A stretch of 64,000 nt of DNA from Scybalosoma faecavium. GTDB lineage: Bacteria > Bacillota > Clostridia > Christensenellales > Christensenellaceae. The notes under the pieces were generated by a model, which saw only the letters and a program-made list of their open reading frames with translations, ran no database searches and was not told the DNA's origin. Below are positions 31,464-40,542 of the stretch, piece after piece. The stretch lies in the NCBI GenBank assembly GCA_018716135.1, contig DVKG01000004.1, positions 1 through 64,000 of the forward strand, in the 5' to 3' direction. Numbering within the stretch: position 1 is the stretch's first letter; every line of letters starts with the position of its first letter. A program made the position numbers and the translations under genes.

Positions 31464-32432
31464 TTATTTTTCAGGTATTACGCGCATCATTCCCAGCTCA
31501 TCCAGCCCTGATTGAGCGCGATTTGACAAAAGACTGAGCGCGAAGCTTTCGCACATATCTTCTTTTTTGCTGTCGCCTTTAGAGAGCACGGATACGCACT
31601 GAACGGCGTCTGTGAAATCTGAAAGGGCGTATTCTCTAACGCTGAGCGAGGCGCCCTGCTTACTTTCCAGCAGATTATTCAGCTCGCAGCGGGTGCAGAT
31701 GAACATAGCGGCGGTTTGAGCTGCAAATTCTCCGGAATCGACAGGAATGGAGTATTCCGAGAGGGAGGGAAGCTGTTCCTCTGCGTAAAGCGAGTATTCC
31801 TCTTTGGGGAATTGCGCGGCGGAGAGTGCGGAGAGAGGCGTTAAAAACTGCACGGACGTGAGGGTGAGAGGGGTCAGATCGTTTGCCGAGGCCTCGTGCA
31901 TCACTTTAAGAAGTGTATCCTCGTCCATTTCTTCACCGAGCGGGAGGCTTACGCCGAGCTGGTTAAAAATAGCTTCATTGCAGCAAAGCACGTATTCGTC
32001 GTACATATAGGGCAGACGGAAGCTGTCGGACGCGAACTTTTCCGGCAGCTTTTTAGTCGGCAGGGTCAAAGAACGCAGCGATGCGCCAGGCAGCTCAAAG
32101 AGCTGAGGGGAGGAGATTATGTCCGGAAGCTCGCCGTTTGCCGCACGTTCCAGGGCTTCCTGCGGCGTCATGCCTTTCACTGATATGTATACATAAGAAT
32201 TGGATTTTTCAAACGAAGCGGCGCGCGTTTTGAGATAGCCGACTCCGCTGGAACCGTGAGTTTTAAAGCTGACTACGTGCCATATCTCTATTGTACCTTG
32301 ATATTTGGCTGTCTTGATGTCGCTGCGAAGGGTGTATATATTCATGTGTACGCCGTGAGCGATCGCCGCGGGCGCGCAGAATAAGAACACTGCGAGCAGT
32401 ATTAACAGCGTTATGTGCAGCAATTTCTTCAT
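31464..32432 (-). CDS. Secreted solute-binding-like protein
   Basis: I place the start at 32432 (GGAGAA upstream), giving 322 residues with a signal peptide (KKLLHITLLILLAVFLFCAP, then AAIAHG). The mature part begins like a family 1 extracellular binding protein: GTIEIWHVVSFKTHGSSG, then FEKSNSYVYISVKGMTPQEA and GELPDIISSP, and later RLPYMYDEYVLCCNEAIFN. No lipobox is visible after the signal, and no ABC permease genes are adjacent. It may therefore serve an orphan or distant transporter. The frame reaching 32573 would run into the divergent dGTPase start. Confidence 0.75.
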   Translation of the reverse strand: MKKLLHITLLILLAVFLFCAPAAIAHGVHMNIYTLRSDIKTAKYQGTIEIWHVVSFKTHGSSGVGYLKTRAASFEKSNSYVYISVKGMTPQEALERAANGELPDIISSPQLFELPGASLRSLTLPTKKLPEKFASDSFRLPYMYDEYVLCCNEAIFNQLGVSLPLGEEMDEDTLLKVMHEASANDLTPLTLTSVQFLTPLSALSAAQFPKEEYSLYAEEQLPSLSEYSIPVDSGEFAAQTAAMFICTRCELNNLLESKQGASLSVREYALSDFTDAVQCVSVLSKGDSKKEDMCESFALSLLSNRAQSGLDELGMMRVIPEK

Positions 32433-32473
32433 TTTAATTTCTCCGATGAAAATTGTTCCGTACTTTTTGAATA

Positions 32474-32502
32474 TTGAATTGCAGAATAAAAGCGCGTATA
32501 AA
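32474..32502 (+). promoter_or_regulatory. Promoter of the dgt-dnaG-rpoD cluster
   Basis: TTGAAT (32474-32479) and TATAAA (32497-32502) are separated by exactly 17 nt, about 60 nt before the dgt start. The divergent binding-protein gene starts at 32432. Confidence 0.65.
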
Positions 32503-32565
32503 GGAAAAAAGGACGCCGGTGTAGAAATATATAAGTAGAAATCTACAGAAGGGAGGCGGAGTATC

Positions 32566-33570
32566 GTGAACATAAGAGAAAGACTTTACGCCAGCGAAGA
32601 GGAAAATCTCAGCCGCTTTGCGATGCATTGCAAGGATACGAAGGGCAGAGAGCGCCCGATGGATGAATGCCCCATCAGAACAGACTATATGCGCGACAGA
32701 GACAGAATAGTACACTCCAAAGCCTTCCGCAGGATGAAGGACAAGACGCAGGTGTTCATAAATCCGAGAGGGAGCCATTATCGAACGCGGCTCACTCACA
32801 CCATGGAGGTGGCTCAAATAGCGCGGACGATAGCGAGAGCGCTGAATTTAAATGAAGATTTAACAGAGGCGATAGCGCTGGGGCATGATCTTGGTCATAC
32901 GCCTTTCGGCCATGCCGGGGAGAGGGCTTTGGCTCAGATAACAGGGCATTTCGAGCACAATGAGCAGTCTCTGCGCGTGGTGCGCTTTTTGGAAAAGGAC
33001 GGCAGAGGGCTGAATCTGACTTACGAGGTGCGCGATGGAATATTAAAGCATAAGCTCGGAATGAAGCCCTGCACTCTGGAAGGCATGGTGGTGAATTACT
33101 CTGACAGAATAGCTTATATAAATCACGATATAGACGATTCTATCAGAGCCGGAATAATAAGCGAGGAGGATCTTCCTAAAAGAGCGACGGATGTCTTGGG
33201 GAGGTCGCACGGCGACAGGATAAATTCCATGATAAGAGATATAGTGCGCACGAGCGTGGACAAGCCGTATATAAAAATGTCCGACGAATGCGACGAGGCA
33301 ACGATAGGATTGCGCCGCTTTATGTTTGACAGAGTTTATCTTACCAATCCGGACAAAAAGGCGGAGGAGGCGAAGGTCATACATATAATAGAGCTGCTTT
33401 TCGAGCTTTTCAGACAGTCGCCGGAGGAGATACCGCGAATATATCTGCTGCGCCGCGAGGAGGACGGGCTGGATCAGTGCATATGCGATTATATTGCCGG
33501 AATGACTGACAAATACGCCGTGGGAATATTTGAAGCTCATTATATCCCGCACAGTTGGACTAAGGTCTGA
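32566..33570 (+). CDS. dgt: Deoxyguanosinetriphosphate triphosphohydrolase-like protein
   Basis: The HD phosphohydrolase motif is complete: TRLTHTMEVAQIARTIARAL (His78) and EAIALGHDLGHTPFGHAGE (His107-Asp108), followed by the conserved INHDIDDSIRAGI. The 334-residue size and the start (PIRTDYMRDRDRIVHSKAFR) fit the short, Gram-positive type of dGTPase-like proteins, which hydrolyse dNTPs to nucleosides and triphosphate. It uses GTG after GGAGG. Its place before dnaG-rpoD is the common clostridial arrangement. Confidence 0.93.
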   Translation: MNIRERLYASEEENLSRFAMHCKDTKGRERPMDECPIRTDYMRDRDRIVHSKAFRRMKDKTQVFINPRGSHYRTRLTHTMEVAQIARTIARALNLNEDLTEAIALGHDLGHTPFGHAGERALAQITGHFEHNEQSLRVVRFLEKDGRGLNLTYEVRDGILKHKLGMKPCTLEGMVVNYSDRIAYINHDIDDSIRAGIISEEDLPKRATDVLGRSHGDRINSMIRDIVRTSVDKPYIKMSDECDEATIGLRRFMFDRVYLTNPDKKAEEAKVIHIIELLFELFRQSPEEIPRIYLLRREEDGLDQCICDYIAGMTDKYAVGIFEAHYIPHSWTKV

Positions 33571-33677
33571 AATAAGCCGGGAAATATAAAGGTGTAAACC
33601 TTGACAAAACTAAAAAAACTGCGAAAACGTAAAGTTCTAAACTTTACATTGCGGAAAGGAGAGAAGCGGGAGCTGAC

Positions 33678-35447
33678 ATGGCGAGATTTCCTGAAGAATG
33701 GCTGGCAGAGCTGATAGAGAAAAACGATATAGTAGACGTGATATCTCAGTATATTCCGCTCAAAAGACAGGGTATGCGCTATTGGTCTAAATGCCCGTGG
33801 CATTCCGAACGCAACGCTTCCTTCTCTGTTCAGCCCGCCAAGCAGATGTACTACTGCTTTTCGTGCAAAAAAGGCGGCGGCGTAATAAACTTCATGATGG
33901 AGTACGAAAAGCTTACGTACGTGGAGGCGGTGGAGCGTCTGGCGGAGCGCGCCGGCATGGAGCTGCCGCAGACTAAGTTTTCCGCTCAGGATCAGGAGCG
34001 GGAGAAAAGGCGCAGAGAATATAAAAAGAGACTGCACGAGCTGATGCGCTCTGCGGCGCTGATGTATCACGAGATACTGCGCTCGCCGGAGGGCGAACCT
34101 GCCAGAAGGTATCTGGCGAATCGCGGCGTGCTGCAAAGCGCGGCTAAATTCGGATTGGGCTATGCTCCGGACAGGTACGACACGGCTGTAAAAGCGCTGA
34201 CGGTCAAGGGATATTCCGTAAAAGAGCTGGCGGACGCGGGCCTGGTGCGTCAGAAGAACAATCATGCTTACGATGTTTTCCGCGGCAGGGTGTTGTTTCC
34301 CGTGCAAGACGTGCGCGGGAATGTGGTAGCGTTCGGCGGCAGAGTTTTGGGAGACGGAGAACCGAAATACCTAAATTCTCCGGAAACGCTCATATTCAAC
34401 AAGCGAGAGAATCTTTACGCTTTGAATATGGTAAAGAAAAGACAGGGGCTTAGCGAAATAACGCTGGTAGAAGGCTATATGGACGTAGTATCAATAGCGG
34501 CGGCAGGGTACGACACGGCCGTTGCGGCTTTGGGGACGGCGTTCACGAGCGGTCAGGCCCGCCTGCTGAAGAGATATGCGTCGTCCGTAGCGGTAATGCT
34601 CGATTCTGACAGAGCGGGGATAACCGCGGCGCAAAAGGTCTGTTCGATATTGGAAAAGGAGCGGCTGGAGGTGAAAGTGGTGCTGCTGGAGGACGGAATG
34701 GACCCGGACGAATACGTCAGGAAATATGGACTGGACGCCCTGCAGCGGCGCGTTCGGGAAGGCATAACTCCGACAGAGCTGAGATTGCGCACGCTGAAAG
34801 AGGACTTTAACATGCAGATAGAGCAGGATAGAGTTCGATATTCCACAAAGGCGTGCGAAATAATAGGCAAATTGGACAACGAGATAGAAAAAGATAGGTA
34901 TTACGCCAGAGTCGCACGAGAGACCGGAATAAGCGCGCAGACGCTCTCGGCTCAGGCGAACCGCGGCGATGGGAATAATTCCTTGCTCAACGTGGTAAAA
35001 TTGAAAGACAATGGTTCAGCTGTAGACGATGAAACAAAGCTCCTTTCGGCTGTCATAGAGAGACCGGAGCTTGCGGAAAAGCTCGGCATATTGGAAAGTG
35101 ATTTCACGCAGGAGAAGCAGCGGAATGTATTTTCTGAGATTTTACGGCAAATAAAAAAAGGGAAAACGCCGACAAATGGCGAAATAATAAACATGCTCGC
35201 AGAAGAGGACGAGCTGAAGCATAAGCTCGCGAGAGTAAGCACACGCAGCGATCTCGAGGATTTTGCGTTTTCTCTGCTGATGAAGCTGCGCATAGACGCG
35301 CTGGAACGTCAGAAGCGCAATATATTGCAGAAAATTGATAAAGAAGAAAATAAAGAAGAATGGGCGCGGCTTATGCTGGAATTAAAACCCATAGATGACA
35401 AAATTAAAGACATAAAACGGCAAAGAATTGAAAGGCTCAGGCGCTGA
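33678..35447 (+). CDS. dnaG: DNA primase
   Basis: The 589-residue protein has the N-terminal CHC2 zinc finger (Cys39, His42, Cys60, Cys63; CPWHSERNASFS and YYCFSCKKGG). A Toprim catalytic core follows, with LVEGYMDVVSIAAAGYDTAV and VAVMLDSDRAGITAAQK. A helicase-binding-like C-terminal region ends in a helical hairpin rich in lysine. It makes RNA primers at the fork. GGAAAGGAG precedes the ATG. A small perfect inverted repeat (GTAAAG/CTTTAC, 33629-33647) lies just upstream. Confidence 0.97.
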   Translation: MARFPEEWLAELIEKNDIVDVISQYIPLKRQGMRYWSKCPWHSERNASFSVQPAKQMYYCFSCKKGGGVINFMMEYEKLTYVEAVERLAERAGMELPQTKFSAQDQEREKRRREYKKRLHELMRSAALMYHEILRSPEGEPARRYLANRGVLQSAAKFGLGYAPDRYDTAVKALTVKGYSVKELADAGLVRQKNNHAYDVFRGRVLFPVQDVRGNVVAFGGRVLGDGEPKYLNSPETLIFNKRENLYALNMVKKRQGLSEITLVEGYMDVVSIAAAGYDTAVAALGTAFTSGQARLLKRYASSVAVMLDSDRAGITAAQKVCSILEKERLEVKVVLLEDGMDPDEYVRKYGLDALQRRVREGITPTELRLRTLKEDFNMQIEQDRVRYSTKACEIIGKLDNEIEKDRYYARVARETGISAQTLSAQANRGDGNNSLLNVVKLKDNGSAVDDETKLLSAVIERPELAEKLGILESDFTQEKQRNVFSEILRQIKKGKTPTNGEIINMLAEEDELKHKLARVSTRSDLEDFAFSLLMKLRIDALERQKRNILQKIDKEENKEEWARLMLELKPIDDKIKDIKRQRIERLRR

Positions 35448-35533
35448 CCAAAGGAAAAATGCCGACGGGCGGCGAAATATTTATTATAGATATATATGGA
35501 CAGCCCCACTAAGAAGGATAGAGAGGTGCTATT

Positions 35534-36652
35534 TTGGAAGACAAGCTGAAGAATACAGAAGCAGTAAAAAATCCGGAGAGGAAAAAATCCCATAAAGAAG
35601 AAAACGTTCTGAAAGTCGTAGAAGCGGGCAAGCAGAAGGGCGTGCTCACATATAAAGAAATAGCTGATATTCTGGACGACGTACATCTGGAGCCGGAACA
35701 GCTCGAGAGGCTCTATGAAGCTTTGGACAACGCCGGGGTGGACGTGCTGGACGATACGGCCGCGCTCAATGAACTCGCAAAAGCGGCGGAGACGGAGGAT
35801 CTCGAAGCAGGGTTGGATTCCGTCAGCATTGACGATCCGGTGCGCATGTATCTCAAGGAGATAGGCAAGGTGCCGCTGCTCACTCCGGAGAAGGAGAGAG
35901 AGCTGGCTATGCGCATGGCGGAAGGCGACGAGGCCGCGAAGAGCGAGCTTGCGGAGGCGAATCTGCGTCTGGTGGTCAGCATTGCGAAAAGATATGTAGG
36001 CAGAGGCATGCTGTTTCTCGATTTGATACAGGAGGGCAACCTCGGTCTTATAAAAGCTGTAGAAAAGTTCGACTATCGCAGAGGGTATAAGTTCTCTACA
36101 TACGCTACATGGTGGATACGCCAGGCGATAACGCGCGCCATAGCGGATCAGGCGAGAACTATCCGCATCCCCGTCCACATGGTCGAAACGATAAACAAGC
36201 TGATTAGAGTTTCTCGTCAGCTTCTTCAGCAGCTCGGCCGCGATCCGCAGCCGGACGAGCTGGCAAAGGCAATGGATATGCCCGTGGAGAAGGTGCGCGA
36301 GATACTCAAGATAGCGCAGGAGCCCGTGTCTCTGGAGACTCCCATAGGCGAGGAGGAGGACAGCCATCTGGGCGATTTCATCCCGGACGACGACGCGCCT
36401 GCTCCAGCGGAGGCGGCGGCTTTTACTCTGCTCAAGGAGCAGCTTATGGATGTGCTGGATACTCTCACATGGCGCGAGGAAAAAGTCCTGAAGCTTAGGT
36501 TCGGACTGGAGGACGGCCGCGCGCGCACTCTTGAGGAAGTCGGGCGTGAGTTTAACGTAACGAGAGAGAGAATACGTCAGATAGAAGCTAAAGCTCTGCG
36601 CAAGCTTCGTCATCCGAGCAGAAGCAAAAAGCTGCGTGATTTTTTAGAATAA
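35534..36652 (+). CDS. rpoD: Primary RNA polymerase sigma factor (SigA/RpoD)
   Basis: The 372-residue protein starts at TTG after GAGAGGTG. Region 1.2 (DDPVRMYLKEIGKVPLLTPE), region 2 (RLVVSIAKRYVGRGMLFLDL, then QEGNLGLIKAVEKFDYRRGY and KFSTYATWWIRQAI), region 3, and region 4 (EEKVLKLRFGLEDGRARTLE, then VGREFNVTRERIRQIEAKAL) are all present. The N-terminal region 1.1 is short and lysine rich, as in Firmicutes. It is the housekeeping sigma factor, consistent with the TTGACA/TATAAT promoters seen elsewhere in the window. Confidence 0.97.
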   Translation: MEDKLKNTEAVKNPERKKSHKEENVLKVVEAGKQKGVLTYKEIADILDDVHLEPEQLERLYEALDNAGVDVLDDTAALNELAKAAETEDLEAGLDSVSIDDPVRMYLKEIGKVPLLTPEKERELAMRMAEGDEAAKSELAEANLRLVVSIAKRYVGRGMLFLDLIQEGNLGLIKAVEKFDYRRGYKFSTYATWWIRQAITRAIADQARTIRIPVHMVETINKLIRVSRQLLQQLGRDPQPDELAKAMDMPVEKVREILKIAQEPVSLETPIGEEEDSHLGDFIPDDDAPAPAEAAAFTLLKEQLMDVLDTLTWREEKVLKLRFGLEDGRARTLEEVGREFNVTRERIRQIEAKALRKLRHPSRSKKLRDFLE

Positions 36653-36655
36653 AAT

Positions 36656-37897
36656 ATGCAGTACTATAACTATTGGGGATATGCTGCCGCGATAGTAGGG
36701 ACGGCGCTTCTGGCGGTGTGTTTGTACTTTGCCGTGCGCAGGGGAGTGCAATATTATAAATCGCCTAAGCCGGAGCTGGAAGCGGCGGCGCAGGAGAGCA
36801 GCGTCCGCGTCTTTTTGCGCAGTGCGCTGCTCGTTTTGGCGTTGAAAGCTGTGCTTGTGATAATCACGGGAATACTGACGGGAGAATTTTTCGGCGAAGG
36901 CGCGCTGATATGGAATAGATGGGACGCTCCGCACTATCTGGATATCGCCAAAGACGGCTATGTTTCGACGGGCGAAAACAATGTGTTTATAGCGTTTTTT
37001 CCGCTTTATCCTGCGCTGCTTTCGCTCGCGTCCGTGCTGACGGGCGAGTATTTCACGACGGGCAGCGTACTCTCTATGCTGTTTTTTGCGTTTGCGCTTT
37101 TTTATCTTTACAAGCTGGCCGAGCGCGAATACGGACAGAAAACGGCAAAGCGTGTTCAGCTGCTTCTGCTGCTGTATCCTATGTCTTATTACTGTACGAT
37201 ACCATATACAGAAGGGCTGTTTCTTGCGCTGACCGCCGCGTTTTTGTATTATCTGCGCGGGGAGAAGTTTATCGTTGCGGGCGTGCTCGGACTTTTTTGC
37301 GCGCTGACGAGGAGCGTAGGCGTTATGCTGGTATTTCCTTACGCGGCGGCGGTGGTGAGAAAGATACTCCCCGTGAAGAGCGCGGGAGAGTTTATAAAGA
37401 AGCTGTTTGGGCGAGGCTGGCCGATATTCTTCATACCGGCAGGAACGCTTATATATCTTTTTATAAATTATATTGTATTTTCCGATCCGCTGTATTTTCT
37501 TACGGCGCAAAGGGAGCACTGGTCGCAGGGTATGTGCTTCATAGGAAGGACGCTCAAGACGCTGATGGAATGCGCGATAAATCGTTCGGCTGAGGCTCCG
37601 GAGCTGTTTATACCGGAGCTTGTCGCGATATTCGGCGTGCTGGTGCTGCTGATAAGATATGTACGGAGAAAGAATACGACTATATACACCGCGTATGCTC
37701 TGCCGATGTTTTATATGAGCGTGTCGGTGACGTGGCTGCTCAGCGCGCCGAGGTATATGCTGCCGATATATCCGATATACTTCGAGCTGGCGGAAAGCTT
37801 CAGGAGCAGGCGGGCTTTTGTGATGCTGTGCGCTGTCATGGCGGCGCTGTCTTTGCTGGCGTGCATTGTGTTTGCGCTCGGCGGGGATATTTATTAA
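36656..37897 (+). CDS. PIG-V-like (Mannosyl_trans2) integral membrane glycosyltransferase
   Basis: The 413-residue protein has about ten hydrophobic segments. After the second, LIWNRWDAPHYLDIAKDGYV carries the WD-H-Y-D-A-GY pattern of the PIG-V/mannosyltransferase II family. FFPLYPALLSLASVL and ALTRSVGVMLVFPYA are also typical. Such GT-C fold enzymes use lipid-linked sugars outside the membrane. The ATG is only 3 nt after rpoD, so it is transcribed with it, although the roles are unrelated. The bacterial acceptor is unknown. Confidence 0.85.
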   Translation: MQYYNYWGYAAAIVGTALLAVCLYFAVRRGVQYYKSPKPELEAAAQESSVRVFLRSALLVLALKAVLVIITGILTGEFFGEGALIWNRWDAPHYLDIAKDGYVSTGENNVFIAFFPLYPALLSLASVLTGEYFTTGSVLSMLFFAFALFYLYKLAEREYGQKTAKRVQLLLLLYPMSYYCTIPYTEGLFLALTAAFLYYLRGEKFIVAGVLGLFCALTRSVGVMLVFPYAAAVVRKILPVKSAGEFIKKLFGRGWPIFFIPAGTLIYLFINYIVFSDPLYFLTAQREHWSQGMCFIGRTLKTLMECAINRSAEAPELFIPELVAIFGVLVLLIRYVRRKNTTIYTAYALPMFYMSVSVTWLLSAPRYMLPIYPIYFELAESFRSRRAFVMLCAVMAALSLLACIVFALGGDIY

Positions 37898-37944
37898 GAC
37901 ATTTAATATTCAAGTATATCATATATAGATGAAAGGAGACGGAA

Positions 37945-39072
37945 ATGATAACTTTCGCACAGTTTACGGAGATAGTGGAGCAGCTCGCTCCGCTGAAATA
38001 CGCTTACGAATGGGACAACAGCGGAGTCCAGGCTCACGTTCACGACGAAGTGAGCAAGGTTTTGGTTTGTCTGGATATGACAAAGGATACTCTGAGAGAA
38101 GCTAAGGAAAAGGGCTGCGATACAATACTTGCGCATCACCCCGTTCTGTTCCGTCAAGTCAAAAATTTGGAGAAGAACCATGTCGTAACAGGGCTGATAG
38201 TGGACGCTGTGCGCAATGGCATAAATGTGTACTCGGCGCATACCTCCTTCGATTGCGCTCCGGGCGGCATAAACGATCTTCTTGCGGAAAAGCTGGGGCT
38301 TGTGGATACTGAGGTATTCGCGGAGGAACGTGAGCTGGAGGAAAAAATGGCTCAGGTGGTTGTTTTTGCGCCTCAGGATTGTGAGGATGAAGTAAAACAC
38401 GCGATGGCAGAGGCGGGCGCGGGAAGCCTCGGAAATTATTCCGGAGCGGCTTTCACCACTTATGGAATGGGAGAATTTACACCGGAGGCAGGAGCGCAGC
38501 CGTATATAGGCGAAATCGGAGCGCATGAGACGGTGCGCGAGATGAGGATAGAGATGGTATGCCCTATGGAGAAGGCGGCGGCTGTGGCAGGCGCGGCGCG
38601 GGCGGCGCATTGTTACGAAGAACCGTCAATCCAGGTATATCCTTTGGTCATGCCGGTGAAAAAAATAGGACTGGGCGTGATAGGCAGACCGGAGCGTGAG
38701 ATGACGCTGCGCGAGCTGGCGGAGGACGTCAAATCGCGGACAGGCGGAATTGTGCGCATATGCAGACTGCCGGAAGAGAAGATGTCGGGCAAGGCGCTCA
38801 AAGTCGCGCAGATAGGCGGCGCGGGCGGTGAGTTCTCGTGGCTGGCGGCGAAAATGGGCTGTCAGGCTCTCATAACAGGAGAAGCTAAATACAATCACTT
38901 TATAGACGCGGCGGCGGCAGGCGTGCTGCTCATCGAGGCGGGTCATTTTGAAACAGAATCGTGTTTTGTCGAAGGAATGATAAAGGGTTTACAGCAAAAG
39001 TCGGATATGTTACAATATAACTTGACGCTTTTTGCGTCGGAGAAAGGCGTAAGACCATACGATGAGGTCTGA
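37945..39072 (+). CDS. Nif3-like dinuclear metal center protein
   Basis: The N- and C-terminal Nif3 halves are present: KYAYEWDNSGVQAHVHDEVS, KVLVCLDMTKDTLREAKEKG, CDTILAHHPVLFRQ and VYSAHTSFDCAPGGINDLL, then KMGCQALITGEAKYNHF and LLIEAGHFETESCF. His and Asp/Glu residues in these blocks bind two metals. The roughly 100-residue insertion between the halves is the PII/CutA-like domain of the YqfO type (375 residues in total). GGAGA precedes the ATG. It is normally paired with trmK; here only rpoD is nearby. Confidence 0.92.
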   Translation: MITFAQFTEIVEQLAPLKYAYEWDNSGVQAHVHDEVSKVLVCLDMTKDTLREAKEKGCDTILAHHPVLFRQVKNLEKNHVVTGLIVDAVRNGINVYSAHTSFDCAPGGINDLLAEKLGLVDTEVFAEERELEEKMAQVVVFAPQDCEDEVKHAMAEAGAGSLGNYSGAAFTTYGMGEFTPEAGAQPYIGEIGAHETVREMRIEMVCPMEKAAAVAGAARAAHCYEEPSIQVYPLVMPVKKIGLGVIGRPEREMTLRELAEDVKSRTGGIVRICRLPEEKMSGKALKVAQIGGAGGEFSWLAAKMGCQALITGEAKYNHFIDAAAAGVLLIEAGHFETESCFVEGMIKGLQQKSDMLQYNLTLFASEKGVRPYDEV

Positions 39073-39122
39073 CGACTGATGGTGCGCGGCGTAGGATAGA
39101 ACCGCGCGGAAAGGAGAACGCT

Positions 39123-39950
39123 TTGGATAATATGAAGGCGTTGTGGGATTACCAAGAGGCTGATTTGGCTCTGGATGCAGAGAAGAAACGAGTCAAGGAC
39201 ACGCCTACCAGGCGGCAGCTCGCCAAGCTTCAGGCTCTGCTCACGAAAGGGCAGAAGAGTCTGGCCGAGATGGAAGCTGCGATAAAAGTGAGACAGAGTA
39301 AGGCTTCTGAGTTTTATGCCAGAGCAAAAGAATACAACTATCAGCTTGACGAATTGCGGGTGGATATGAGCTATTATTCCGAATGCCCGCCGGACGATCT
39401 GAATAAAACAGAGGTCGAAAAAACTCTAAAAGATATAGAGCGAATCGCGCAGAGCAGCGCCGAGCTGAAAAATCAAATGCTGAAGCTGGACAGCAAAGTA
39501 TCGCGTGCAAATCAGGAGCTGCAAAAGCTTTTCTCTCAGATGGTTCCCGCTAAGAAGCAGTATGACGAGCTGAGAGAAAAATATAAGCAGGAGACGAGCG
39601 GAAAGACCGAAGCTCTCGAGGATTTCGAGAATGTTAAAAACGAGCTGGAGCGAAAGCTCGCGCCCGAAGCGCTGGCGGATTATAAAAAAGTGAAAGGATA
39701 CAGAGCCAATCCCGTAGCGCATTGCAAAGGCGGGAGATGCGGAGGATGCAGAATGCAGCTCCCTTCCGGCATAGAGAGTCAGATAGAAGCGGGGAAAAAG
39801 CTCGTTCATTGTGAAAACTGCGGCAGAATTTTGATAATGCTGGAGGAGGACAAGGAAGAACCGCAGCTTAAAAAAAAGACAAGAGCAAAAAAGACGGACA
39901 AAAAAGCAGAGCCTGAGACCAAAGCAGAGGCTCAGGAACAGGAAGTTTAA
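39123..39950 (+). CDS. Coiled-coil protein with C4 zinc ribbon (COG1579 type)
   Basis: The TTG at 39123 is 7-8 nt after AAGGAG. Residues 1-185 are a long antiparallel coiled coil (WDYQEADLALDAEKKRVKDT and following). The zinc ribbon has CKGGRCGGCRMQLPSG and, about 20 residues later, VHCENCGRILIM. The C-terminus is a lysine/glutamate tail. This is the CT398/COG1579 family, proposed to act in nucleic-acid or secretion complexes, but without firm function. It is often found between the Nif3-like gene and rnpB, as here. Confidence 0.88.
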   Translation: MDNMKALWDYQEADLALDAEKKRVKDTPTRRQLAKLQALLTKGQKSLAEMEAAIKVRQSKASEFYARAKEYNYQLDELRVDMSYYSECPPDDLNKTEVEKTLKDIERIAQSSAELKNQMLKLDSKVSRANQELQKLFSQMVPAKKQYDELREKYKQETSGKTEALEDFENVKNELERKLAPEALADYKKVKGYRANPVAHCKGGRCGGCRMQLPSGIESQIEAGKKLVHCENCGRILIMLEEDKEEPQLKKKTRAKKTDKKAEPETKAEAQEQEV

Positions 39951-39968
39951 TAAAAATGTGATAATTAT

Positions 39969-40301
39969 GTGAGCAGGACAGGCAATCGCACTGCGTCCGC
40001 AGTGAGGAAAGTCCGAGCACCATAGAGCAGGACGCCGGATAACGCCCGGTGGAGGCGACTCCAAGGAAAGTGCAACAGAAATATACCGCCGCGTCAGCGG
40101 TAAGGGTGGAAAGGCGAGGCAAGAGCTCACCGGCGCGCTTGGCGACTTGCGCGCCCTGTAAACCCCGTCCGGTGCAAGATTGGTATGGGAGCATTTAATA
40201 GCTGCTCGCTAAGCTCCATGTAATCGCGCGAGCCTGCCGGCGACGGCAGGCCAAGATAGATGATTGCCCTTAGACAGAACTCGGCTTATGGCCTGACTCA
40301 C
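39969..40301 (+). ncRNA. rnpB: RNase P RNA (class A)
   Basis: The RNA shows the conserved GAGGAAAGTCCGAGC, the ACAGAAATATACCGCC core and the late CAGAACTCGGCTTATGGCC. GTGAG at 39969 pairs with CTCAC at 40297 to close helix P1. The length of about 333 nt fits. It is the catalytic subunit that trims tRNA 5' ends. The terminator follows 6 nt later. Confidence 0.95.
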
Positions 40302-40307
40302 ATTTAT

Positions 40308-40337
40308 CCCCGCGGATGAACTCCGCGGGGTGTTTTA
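40308..40337 (+). terminator. Terminator of rnpB
   Basis: CCCCGCGG (40308-40315) pairs with CCGCGGGG (40323-40330) around a 7-nt loop, followed by TGTTTTAATTT. Confidence 0.9.
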
Positions 40338-40404
40338 ATTTGCAGAAAAAACAGGACAGAAGCCATATAATATTATCAACAAATTTATTTAATATTTATA
40401 TATC

Positions 40405-40433
40405 TTGCGGAAAGAGAATGTGTCAGTTATAAT
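40405..40433 (+). promoter_or_regulatory. Promoter of trkA-trkH
   Basis: TTGCGG (40405-40410) and TATAAT (40428-40433) with a 17-nt spacer. The leader to the trkA ATG is about 100 nt. Confidence 0.6.
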
Positions 40434-40542
40434 AATTATATTGCTGGGATCTAAGTGTATAAAACATGAGAGCAGAGCGAGAGACCTCGTCCGAGCGCCC
40501 ATGTCGTATAAAATCATACAAAAACATGATAGGAAAAATGAT

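Noticed and set aside
33601..33647. TTGACA and an inverted repeat before dnaG as a dedicated promoter
   Set aside because: No -10 hexamer lies at a workable distance from this TTGACA. The consensus promoter upstream of dgt is more convincing; the repeat is noted only in the dnaG entry.
35309..36613. 434-codon minus-strand frame opposite dnaG end and rpoD
   Set aside because: Shadow of housekeeping genes with low-complexity translation.
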